Made by a program: the position numbers and the translations under genes. From positions 1,240,001 to 1,304,000 of the forward strand of contig NC_018027.1 in NCBI RefSeq assembly GCF_000266905.1: a stretch of 64,000 nucleotides of DNA, in the 5' to 3' direction. This DNA comes from Mycolicibacterium chubuense NBB4. Lineage in GTDB: Bacteria > Actinomycetota > Actinomycetes > Mycobacteriales > Mycobacteriaceae. Of the stretch, positions 42,631-53,900 are shown piece by piece; the first letter of the stretch is position 1, and every line of letters begins with the position of its first letter. The notes beneath the pieces were generated by a model. That model did not search any database and was not told the DNA's origin. It saw nothing but the letters and a program-made list of their open reading frames with translations.

Positions 42631-42667
42631 CCCCGCGACCGCCGGCAGCGCGCCGGCGGAAGCGGGG
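42631..42667. terminator. Long GC hairpin downstream of accA3
   Basis: CCCCGC, two mismatched bases, CCGCCGG (42631-42645), a 7-base loop, then CCGGCGG, two mismatched bases, GCGGGG (42653-42667). It lies in the 262-bp gap after accA3 (minus strand) and before the GNAT-like gene, so it could terminate accA3 transcription. Confidence 0.55.
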
Positions 42668-42862
42668 TCGTACCACCCCTCGGTCTTCGTCATCACCGTT
42701 TATTGACGGCCCGGCAAACGATGTCACTCACCCACTGGCACGAACTGTATACCCGTCCGGAGAACACGAGCAATCTTTGCCTGAACTGCTGCTTTCACCG
42801 CGCCCAGCGAACCGCGGCCGCGTTACGGATAGCCGTCACACAGGGACGTGCAGCAAAAGGAG

Positions 42863-44865
<2,003 letters not shown>

Positions 44866-45864
44866 GTGGCGGAGTTGTTGATCGCGGTCAACCCCGACGA
44901 GAACTCTCGGCTGCCCTATCTCATGCGAATCCCGCAGCCGGGCGGTGACCTCGTGTTCCGGACATCGGGCACCTGGCCGCGGGTGAAGGCGCTGTACTGC
45001 CACCCGGTGGGCCTCGACGAATGGCCGCGCGATGCCGAGATCGTCGAGCGGCTGGCGCTGCGATCGTGCCGGCGCTCGGGTGCGGCGATCGACGTGATCG
45101 TCGAGCGCGCCCGTGAGAACCGCTCCCAGCTGGTCTTCACCTCTGCGAGGGGCCGGGATGCGGTGTTCTGGCAGTCACCCCGTACTCGCAAGCAGGCGCG
45201 GCCGAGCGTGCGCACCCCGACCGCCCGGGCTCACGGCCTCGATGAGCTGCAGATCGTGGTCGATGCGCATGAGCGGTACGCCTACCGGTTTCAGAACCAG
45301 CAGGCGGGGGTCCAGCAGCAAGCGCTGCCGTGCGGGGACTACGGGGTCGTCATCGACGGGCGTCTGGTCGCCAGCGTCGAGCGCAAATCTCTGAGTGATC
45401 TGGTCGGGAGCCTGACCAGTGGTCGGCTCCGCTATCAGGTCGCCGACCTGGCCGCGCTGCCGCGCGCGTCGGTCGTCGTCGAGGACCGCTACTCGCAGGT
45501 GTTCAAGCTCGAGCGGGTTCGGCCGGCCCTGATCGCCGACGGTCTGGCGGAGGTGCAGGTCCGCTGGCCGAACGTGCCGATCGTGTTCTGTGAGACCCGG
45601 CAGCTCGCCGAGGAGTGGACCTATCGATTCCTCGCCGCGGCGTATACCTGGGCTACCACGGAAGATGCTGCACTGCAGCGAATTTCGTCAGGAGGGGCCG
45701 ACTCCCCGGTGGTCGACGATAAGACTCCGGCGCCGGGACCGAGCTCCGCCGAGGTGCGTGCGTGGGCCCGTGCTGCGGGCCTGCCGGTATCCGACCGCGG
45801 CCGGCTCCGCCCGGAAGTGTGGGAGGCCTGGCGCGCCGCGAAGTGCGCGGACCAGAGCTGGTGA
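44866..45864 (+). CDS. ERCC4-type nuclease fused to an Lsr2-like DNA-binding domain
   Basis: 332 aa from GTG 44866. An N-terminal region of about 125 aa has no recognised domain. Residues about 126-220 carry the XPF/ERCC4 nuclease core: VVDAHERYAYRF, LPCGDYGVVIDG (Asp158) and VASVERKSLSDLVGSLTSGRLRYQVADLA, with the ERK catalytic triad at 172-174. The C-terminal about 38 residues (SAEVRAWARAAGLPVSDRGRLRPEVWEAWRAA) match the DNA-binding domain of Lsr2, which binds AT-rich, often foreign DNA. Unlinked to other repair genes here. The combination suggests structure-specific cleavage guided to particular DNA. Biological role unknown. Confidence 0.82.
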   Translation: MAELLIAVNPDENSRLPYLMRIPQPGGDLVFRTSGTWPRVKALYCHPVGLDEWPRDAEIVERLALRSCRRSGAAIDVIVERARENRSQLVFTSARGRDAVFWQSPRTRKQARPSVRTPTARAHGLDELQIVVDAHERYAYRFQNQQAGVQQQALPCGDYGVVIDGRLVASVERKSLSDLVGSLTSGRLRYQVADLAALPRASVVVEDRYSQVFKLERVRPALIADGLAEVQVRWPNVPIVFCETRQLAEEWTYRFLAAAYTWATTEDAALQRISSGGADSPVVDDKTPAPGPSSAEVRAWARAAGLPVSDRGRLRPEVWEAWRAAKCADQSW

Positions 45865-45865
45865 C

Positions 45866-46171
45866 TTACCAGCCGCCGATGGGCGGTCCGACCCGCACGC
45901 CTTTGAAGCCGCGGGCCTTGGTGCCCGGCACCGCGATGGGGGACTCGGTGACCGACCCGCCCGCAGGGGCGAGGACTTCGCCGCCGCGCACCTCGCCCTG
46001 GGTCGCGTTCTTGCGGACCTTGCCCTGGGGGCTGTCCACCCACGGGTCGGGCTTGATGTTGGTGTTGTCGGCGCTGGCCAGGCCGCTGCCCAGTCCGACG
46101 ACGCCGGCGCCCAACGCCGCCGCGAGGAGTGCGACCGTGAAGGCCGATCGTTTGGTCAGTGTGATCGCCAT
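45866..46171 (-). CDS. Small exported protein
   Basis: 101 aa from ATG 46171. Signal peptide (AFTVALLAAALGAGVVGLGSGLASA-D), then a short mature part with DPWVDSPQGKVRKNATQGEVRGGEVLAPAGGSVTESPIAVPGTKARGFKGVRVGPPIGGW. No cysteines and no recognised domain. Its stop is one base away from the convergent nuclease gene end. Function unknown. Confidence 0.7.
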   Translation of the reverse strand: MAITLTKRSAFTVALLAAALGAGVVGLGSGLASADNTNIKPDPWVDSPQGKVRKNATQGEVRGGEVLAPAGGSVTESPIAVPGTKARGFKGVRVGPPIGGW

Positions 46172-46278
46172 CAGGCGGTTCCCCCCTAGGTGATTGCTGT
46201 CAGTGCTCTGTACGTCGCACCGACGGCGTCGAACGTTACCGGAATGCCCCGGGCTTTCGGCGACGTGGTGGAAGCGAG

Positions 46279-47058
46279 TCAGGCCTGAGCGCCGATTCGC
46301 CCGCCGCGCTGGGAGTTTCGCCGCGCTCGCAACGCCTGTAGGAGTCGGCCTTCGGGGCCGTAGGGATGGCCGTACTGCAGAAGGAGTGTCACCCGCAGCG
46401 TGTTGGATGGCCAGGGCAATGTGGCGTGAAGTGAGCGGTACCCCCGGAACACGTAGACATCGCCGGGCTTGAGCGCAACGGTGCACGCTGACGGCGCGTG
46501 GTCGTAGCGGCGTCGCAGCATCCGGCCGTACAGCGTGTTGTGCACCAGCAATCGCTCCGCCGCGCTGAGCGTCGCCCAGCGTCGATGCGGGCGATGGTCG
46601 GGGAACATCGCGAGATGCCCGGTTCCGTCGGCGGGAATCACGATGGGCACCAGCATGGTCACTGCATTCGCGTCGTAATGCCAGTCGAATGGCGGGGAGT
46701 CGACAGCCGACCCGTCGAGGATTCGGAGCACGCGTTGCCGGTACCCCTCGTAACCCGGTTTCGTGCTGCCGGGGAAAGCGAGCGAGTGCAGGAAGGACTC
46801 GACGCGTTCGTCGACAGCCAGGTCCGCGATGGTGGGGCAGTCCCAGTCGTCGGTGTCGACCAGGCTGTGTTCCCCTGATCCGTGGCGAGCCAGATAACTG
46901 TCCACATCTGCGCGAGCGGCGGCCAGCCAGCCGGGCGGAACCACACCGGTGAGGCGAACAAGCCCGTCGCGATCAAGGTCGCGCCGGATATGACTCTTAT
47001 GGCTCGCGAGGTTGGCCGCAATCGCGCTGCTGCGGCGCTGTTCTTGCGTCTCGGTCAT
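46279..47058 (-). CDS. Phytanoyl-CoA dioxygenase-like 2OG-Fe(II) oxygenase
   Basis: 259 aa from ATG 47058 (MTETQEQRRSSAIAANLASHKSHIRRDLDRDGLVRLTGVV). Iron ligands are suggested by H-x-D in FDWHYDANAVTML (about residue 146) and a distal His in YRSLHATLPWPSNTLRVTLLLQYG, where the following Arg could bind 2-oxoglutarate. DRDGLVRLTGVVP is a typical start of this fold. It would hydroxylate a small organic substrate. No pathway partner is adjacent. The 200-bp gap upstream (47059-47259) shows nothing else. Confidence 0.75.
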   Translation of the reverse strand: MTETQEQRRSSAIAANLASHKSHIRRDLDRDGLVRLTGVVPPGWLAAARADVDSYLARHGSGEHSLVDTDDWDCPTIADLAVDERVESFLHSLAFPGSTKPGYEGYRQRVLRILDGSAVDSPPFDWHYDANAVTMLVPIVIPADGTGHLAMFPDHRPHRRWATLSAAERLLVHNTLYGRMLRRRYDHAPSACTVALKPGDVYVFRGYRSLHATLPWPSNTLRVTLLLQYGHPYGPEGRLLQALRARRNSQRGGRIGAQA

Positions 47059-47259
47059 TTGCCGGAGTGTAAACCCCAAGCCTGTGAACAGTTAATATGT
47101 TCAAGATCAAGTTCGCTGTGTGTTACATCGCGAAAATAGCTCGGGGGATTTCAGCGCACTCGCCGCATCAGCGAAACAGGGCAAAAACGTGCACATGCCG
47201 CGCGAGTGGGCGCGCTCAGCAAACAGTCACCGTTTCCCGAAGGTCGCCCTCTGCGGGGG

Positions 47260-47672
47260 TCATGTCCGCAGTCTGCGCTTGATGCGGGCGAGCATCGCCG
47301 ACATACCGCGCAGCCGCAGCGGGCTGATCAGCTTGGCCAGCCCGAGGTCGGTGTAGAAGTCGTCAGGCACGGCGAGGATGTCGTCGGCCGGCTGGCCGTC
47401 GAGTCCCGTCGCGAGAATGGCCGCGAACCCGCGCGTGGTCGGCGCCTCCGCCGGGGCGCTGAAGTACAGCCGGACGTTGTCGCGGTTCTCGGCGTCGACG
47501 TGCAGGAACAGCGGCGACTGGCACTCGGGTACCGGTTCCATCGCCGCCTCCTCCAAATCCGAAGGAAGAGCCGGTAATTCGTCGGCGAATTCGAGCAGCA
47601 GCGCGAGCTTGTCCTGTCCCTCGACGTCTTGGAAGTCGGAGACCACCTCAGCGAGCGCCGCGGGCATGGTGC

Positions 47673-47676
<4 letters not shown>
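47260..47676 (-). CDS. SufE-like sulfur acceptor protein
   Basis: 138 aa from ATG 47676, overlapping the sseA stop (ATGA). The sequence [27 protein letters not shown], then [11 protein letters not shown] with Cys52, and [46 protein letters not shown] match SufE, which accepts persulfide sulfur from a cysteine desulfurase for Fe-S cluster assembly. In M. tuberculosis Rv3284 likewise accompanies sseA. Co-translation with a rhodanese suggests the pair moves sulfane sulfur. Confidence 0.9.
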
Positions 47677-48569
<893 letters not shown>

Positions 48570-48618
48570 GCCCTCAGCCTACCGGTGGGGCGGTGAGCCG
48601 AGCCTCACTGCAGGCTCA

Positions 48619-49596
48619 CTACAGCGTCAGCGACTGGGCCATCTGGCGGAACGTCGTGATCTGGTCGGCCACCGATTTGTTGGCGGCGCCGCTGAGCAGG
48701 ATGTAGCCGCGGTCGGTGAAGACCACCATCTGGTACAGCGACGCGCTGTCGGAGTCGCCGATGATCTCCCACGCCGGCAGGCCCGCGACCGAGGTTTCGA
48801 GGATGGTGTCGACATGCGGGTTGCCGGGGATCGCGCCGAAGCGCGCTTCGGCCAGCGCGCGGCGGGCGTCGGGAGGCACTGGGCCCTGGTTCTTCGACGG
48901 GGTCGCCAGGAAGATCGGCGCGTTGGGTCCGGGGTCGCCGTGCAGCGCGAACAGCAGCGACCCGCTGCTCGGCATCGGCTTGTAGTCGCCGCTGGGGGTG
49001 ATGTGGAAGCCGAGGTTGGCCTCGGCGCGTTGGTCGAGCCAGCGAGCGCCGCAGTACGTGTCGAGCAGCTGCTGGTTGGTCAGCGGGTCGTTCTGTTCGA
49101 CGGTGCCGGTGAAGGTGACGAAGGAGCCGGGCGCGGCGATGGCGGCCAGCACGTCGCGGAAGCTGCCTTCGGGCCGGGTCTCGGTGGCGGTGACGACGGA
49201 GGCGGGGAAGCCGGCGATCTCGGCGGTCTTGGGCGCGTCGAGCACCAGCCCGGGCTTGCCGGGGCCGGGGGAGCGGCCGAGGGCGTCTTCGAGCTTGCCG
49301 AGCATCTGGTCGGGTGGCGTGCTCCCGGAGGGCTGCGGCTGGTCGACGACCTTGATCGAGGTCCGGGTGTTGGGCCGCACGATCCCCGGAAGTCCCGGGT
49401 CGACCTGCATGCCGTCGGCGACGTGCAGCGCGATCCGCGTGCCGGGGATGGGGGTGGTGTCGCCGGTCGGGTGCTGTGCCGAGCAGGCGTTGGAGGCGGG
49501 CGACGCCGTCGTGTCCTGGTGCTTCCCGCATGCCGTGGCGAGCGTTGCTACCGCCAATGCCGTTGCGAGGCAGGCTTTCCCGCGGTCCACCGTCAT
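48619..49596 (-). CDS. Lipoprotein, second of a tandem pair
   Basis: 325 aa from ATG 49596. N-terminal signal with lipobox-like ATAC, giving a lipidated Cys near residue 23. The mature protein (PIPGTRIALHVADGMQVDPGLPGIVRP... FRQMAQSL) is about half identical to the neighbouring upstream lipoprotein, sharing FVTFTGTVEQNDPLT, GFHITPSGDYK, RWLDQRA and GYILLSGAANK. Its start overlaps the stop of that gene (ATGA), so the two are co-translated. Function unknown; the copies look like a tandem duplication that has diverged. Confidence 0.78.
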   Translation of the reverse strand: MTVDRGKACLATALAVATLATACGKHQDTTASPASNACSAQHPTGDTTPIPGTRIALHVADGMQVDPGLPGIVRPNTRTSIKVVDQPQPSGSTPPDQMLGKLEDALGRSPGPGKPGLVLDAPKTAEIAGFPASVVTATETRPEGSFRDVLAAIAAPGSFVTFTGTVEQNDPLTNQQLLDTYCGARWLDQRAEANLGFHITPSGDYKPMPSSGSLLFALHGDPGPNAPIFLATPSKNQGPVPPDARRALAEARFGAIPGNPHVDTILETSVAGLPAWEIIGDSDSASLYQMVVFTDRGYILLSGAANKSVADQITTFRQMAQSLTL

Positions 49597-50594
49597 TGCA
49601 GCCTCAGCGACTGGGCCATCTCGCGGAACGCCGGAGTCTGGTCGGGGGCGTCGTTGCGGGCCACGCCGCTGAGCAGGATGTAGCCGGTGTCGGTGAAGAC
49701 CATCATCGAATAGTTGGACGCGGCGGGGGAGGAGCCGACGATTTCCACCGCCGGATCGCCCGCGACGGTCGCGTCCTCGACGGTCTGAACTTGCGGGTTG
49801 CCCGGCAGGCCGCGGAAGCGTCGTTCGGCGAAGGCGCGCCGTTCGGCGGCGGGCACCGGGCTCTGGCCCTGCGACGGCGCGGCGAGGAAGATCGGCACGT
49901 CGGGTCCGGTCTCGCCGCGCAGCGAGAACATCAGCGAGCCGCCGCTCGGGACTTCCTTGTAGTCGCCGCTGGGGGTAATGGTGAAGCCGAGCTCGGCGGG
50001 GGCGCGCTCGGTGAGCCAGCGCGCGTCGCAGAACGTCGCGAGGAGCTGCTGATCGGTCAGCGGGTCCTTCTGTTCGGCGGTGCCGGTGAGTGTCACGAAC
50101 GAGTCTGGGGGCGCGATGGCCGCCAGGGCCTTGCGGAAGCTCCCCTCCTTCGCCTCTTGGGTGCCGGTGACGATGGACGCCGGGAACCCGGCGATCTCGG
50201 TGCGTTTGGGAGCGTCGAGTTTCAGACCCTGCTGGCCGGGACCGGCCGACTTGCGGAAGGTGTCCTCCATCTTGGCCAGCGTCTTGTCGGGCTGCTGACC
50301 GGCGGGCTGCTGCTGGTCGACGACCACGATGGTGGTGTTGGTCTTCGGCCGCACGAGCCCGGGCAGCGACGCGTCGACCTGCATGCCGTCGGGGACGCGC
50401 AGCGCGAGGTGGGTGCCGGGAATCGGCGTGAAGTCGGCGGGCAGCGGATCGCCGGGCGAGTGCTTCGCGGAGGAGCATCCCGCGGGCGCCGACGACGTGG
50501 CGGTGTCGCTGCTGTCGCTGCTGCGATGCGTGCAGGCCGTGGTGAGGGCGACGACCGCTAGAGGCACTGCGATCAATCCGCGAATACGCCGCAT
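49593..50594 (-). CDS. Lipoprotein, first of a tandem pair
   Basis: 333 aa from ATG 50594 (MRRIRGLIAVPLAVVALTTAC). Lipobox TTAC places the lipidated Cys at residue 21, followed by a Ser/Thr-rich linker. The domain PIPGTHLALRVPDGMQVDASLPGLVRPKTNTTIVVV ... GYILLSGVARNDAPDQTPAFREMAQSL aligns along its length with the next gene. No recognised enzymatic motif. Anchored outside the membrane. Confidence 0.78.
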   Translation of the reverse strand: MRRIRGLIAVPLAVVALTTACTHRSSDSSDTATSSAPAGCSSAKHSPGDPLPADFTPIPGTHLALRVPDGMQVDASLPGLVRPKTNTTIVVVDQQQPAGQQPDKTLAKMEDTFRKSAGPGQQGLKLDAPKRTEIAGFPASIVTGTQEAKEGSFRKALAAIAPPDSFVTLTGTAEQKDPLTDQQLLATFCDARWLTERAPAELGFTITPSGDYKEVPSGGSLMFSLRGETGPDVPIFLAAPSQGQSPVPAAERRAFAERRFRGLPGNPQVQTVEDATVAGDPAVEIVGSSPAASNYSMMVFTDTGYILLSGVARNDAPDQTPAFREMAQSLRLQ

Positions 50595-50903
50595 TGCCGC
50601 GACGCTAGCACCTCGAAAGAGGGCGGCGACGGCGACGACGTCGTCGGGGACAGGGAGGCGCCAGTGTTCGGTTGGGGCGCGACGCGCTTAGCCGGGTGTG
50701 GCTGGCAGTGTGGCATGCAACTTTGCCAAAACGTCGCTCACGGTCGCATAAATTCAGAGACTCGGCGTAGCGTTTGTGCTGGCAGTGCGTGCCAAATTTT
50801 TCCACATGCAAACAGCTCGACACGCTTTCTCCTTATCTCCAGACATCTTTCGTCGGATCGCGCTAATTTTCGTGCGGGCGGATCCGCGGGGGACCCGGGG
50901 TCA
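50595..50903. promoter_or_regulatory. Gene-free region upstream of the first giant surface protein
   Basis: 309 bp between the divergent lipoprotein pair and the giant protein gene. The part from about 50700 to 50870 is more AT-rich than its surroundings and likely holds the promoter. I could not assign boxes or a regulator site. Confidence 0.35.
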
Positions 50904-53900
50904 ATGGGGGTTGTCATGGGTCATGCGCGCTATATCGGCAGGGTCGGAGCGCTTGCTGTAGCTCTGGGTATCGGATCGGCGATCGCATCGCCAGGGGGCA
51001 TCGCCTGGGCCGAACCCGATTCGGGACCGTCGGCCAGTGCCGACGCATCCGCGGGCGGACAAGCCAGCGGGGGCGCCGGGAGCGACACCTCCGAAAGCGC
51101 CGGCAGCAACGCGCAGTCCGGGTCAGGTGACAGCGACACCGAATCGGCGGCAGACGACGCCGCAGAACCCGACGACGCGGTCACCGACGATGACACGGTC
51201 GCCGACGGTGTCGACTCGGCAGGCGACGCGACCGATGACTCCGCAGCCGACATCGAGGGCGCGGAGGAGCAGCCAGACGTCGAGGACACCGATGTCGCAC
51301 AAGATGATTCGGGCCCGGCAGCAGTCGAGGAATCCACCGATACCGCGGGGGACACCGCAGTCGAACAGGCCCCGACGCGCACCAGCGCCCGTCATCGCCT
51401 CAGCGAGACCACCGCGCCCGTGGCCAAGCACGAGTCGATCGAGTCCTCTGCTCCGGCGACGGTCGAGGCCGCCACCGACGACCAGTCCACGCCGAGCGAC
51501 CCGCCCGCGCCGCTGTCGCGCGTCGCGCCCCTGCCGCGCGCGAGCGTGACCGCGTCCGAGGCCGGCGACTCCGCACCGCTCCCGTCGTCGACGGCGGTGG
51601 AGTCCGGTGCAATGACGACCACGCTGCTCTCGGCGCTGCTGCTGCCCGGCGCTCCCGGAGTTCCCGCAGCGCCCGCGGACACTCCACTGGTATGGGGGCT
51701 GCTCGCATTCGCGCGACGCCAGTCCGGTCAGCAGGCGCGCCAGATCGGCAGTGCGGGAACGCAAGTCACCAGCGGTGAGCTGCTCGACGCCGCGGCCGAG
51801 GACAACAACCCGCCGACCGGTCGCGCGGTCGTCGGCTCACCGTCGTGGTTCTCCGGCAAGGTGACCGGCCGGGTCATCGGCTCCGATCCCGACCGTGACC
51901 GGCTGACCTACTCCGGGTCGACCGACACCGGCAAGGGCACTGTCGTGGTCGCCGCGAACGGACGGTTCACCTACACGCCCACGGCGGAGGCGCGTCACGC
52001 GGCCGCCCAGACCGGCGCCTCCGAGCACGACCTGACCGACACGTTCACCGTGGCGGTCGACGACGGCAACGGCGGCGTCACCCCGGTGAGTGTCACCGTG
52101 CGCATCAGCCCGTTCAACCAGCGACCGACATCCTCGGCCTCGGTCGACCGGCCGGACATGGGCACCGGCGTGGTCACCGGAACGATCGAGACCGCGGACC
52201 CCGACGGCGACTCGGTCACCTATGTGGCGAGCGACCCGGGCAAGGGCTTCGTCGAGATCAACGACGACGGCACCTTCGCCTACACCCCCACCGAGGCGGC
52301 GCGCGAGGCCGCGAGCGCCCGGCCGGGCCGGGCGGCCGACCGCACCGACCGGTTCACGGTCACCGTCGACGACGGGCATGGCGGGTTCCAAACCGTCGCG
52401 GTGACCGTCGCCATCGCCGCGATCGACAACAGCGCGCCGGAACCCGTGCAGGTCGACACCAGTACTCCGAATCCCTTCAGCGGTTCAGTGCGGGGACGCC
52501 TGATCGCCACCGATCCCGACGGCGACCGGTTGACCTTCAGCGGGACCACCAGCACCGCCAAAGGCACGGTCACCGTCGCTCCCTCGGGACGCTTCATCTA
52601 CACACCCACCGCGGCCGCGCGCCACGCCGCCGCGGCCGACGGCGCCTCCGACGAGGACAAGACCGACGTCTTCGACATCACCGTGGTCGACGCGTACGGC
52701 GGGACGGCCGTGGTGCCCGTCGTCGTGAACGTCGCGCCCCTCAACAGCGCTCCCACGCGGGCCCGGGCGAGCGCCGGGGCGCCGGATGCCGACACCGGTG
52801 CGGTCGCCATCACCGTCACCGCGCGGGACGCGGACAACGACGCCTTGTCCGTCAGTGCGCCCGACACCGACAAGGGCGGAGTCGTCGACAACGGCGACGG
52901 CACGTTCACCTACACCCCGACCGTCGCCGCGCGCCTGGCCGCCGGCGCCGATGGGGCGTCGAACGACGACATGCTCGACACGGTGACGTTCACCGTCGAC
53001 GACGGTCACGGCGGAACCGCCACGGCCAGTGTCACGGTGGCGATCGTGCCGCTGGCCGCCGTAGTCAACCACGACCCCACCGACGGTGCTTACGAAGCGG
53101 GAGAACCGGATTCGGACGCCAAGGTCACCGGACAGGTGACCGCCACCGATCCCGACGGCGACGACCTGACCTACAGCGGGCCGGATACCTCCACCAAGGG
53201 CGGCGCGGTCACCGTCAACGCCGACGGCACCTTCGACTACACCCCGAGCGACGATGCGCGGCATGCCGCCTCGGCGCTGGGCGCCTCGACGGCCGACCAG
53301 CAGGACACCTTCACGGTGACGGTGTCCGACGGACAGGGCGGCACGCTGGCGGTACCGGTGACCGTGGCGATCCTGCCGAAGAACACCGCGCCGGACGGCT
53401 CTTATACTGCGGGACAACCGGATTCGAACGGCAAAATCAGCGGTGCGGTCACCTCCACCGACGCCGACGGCGATACCCGCACCTACAGCGCGCCGGGCAC
53501 CTCTGCCAAGGGCGGCACCGTTCACGTCAATGCCGACGGCACGTTCACCTACACCCCGAGCGCCGCGGCGCGTGAGAACGCGGCCAAGGCGGGTGCCACC
53601 ACCGCGGACAAGACAGACAGCTTCGTGGTGACCGTCGACGACGGGCATGTCGGAGGCGCCACCACAGTGACGGTGTCGGTGGCGATCCTCCCCGCGCCCA
53701 ACAGTGCACCCACGAATGGGAAAGCCACTGTGGGACAGCCCGGTACGGACGGCAAAGTCAGCGGCACGGTGACCGCCACCGACGCCAACGGCGACCCGCT
53801 GAGCTACAGCGGACCGGTCACCTCCGCCAGGGGCGGCACGGTGCTCGTCAACGCCAACGGCACGTTCCTCTACAGCCCGAGCGATGACGCGCGGCATGCC

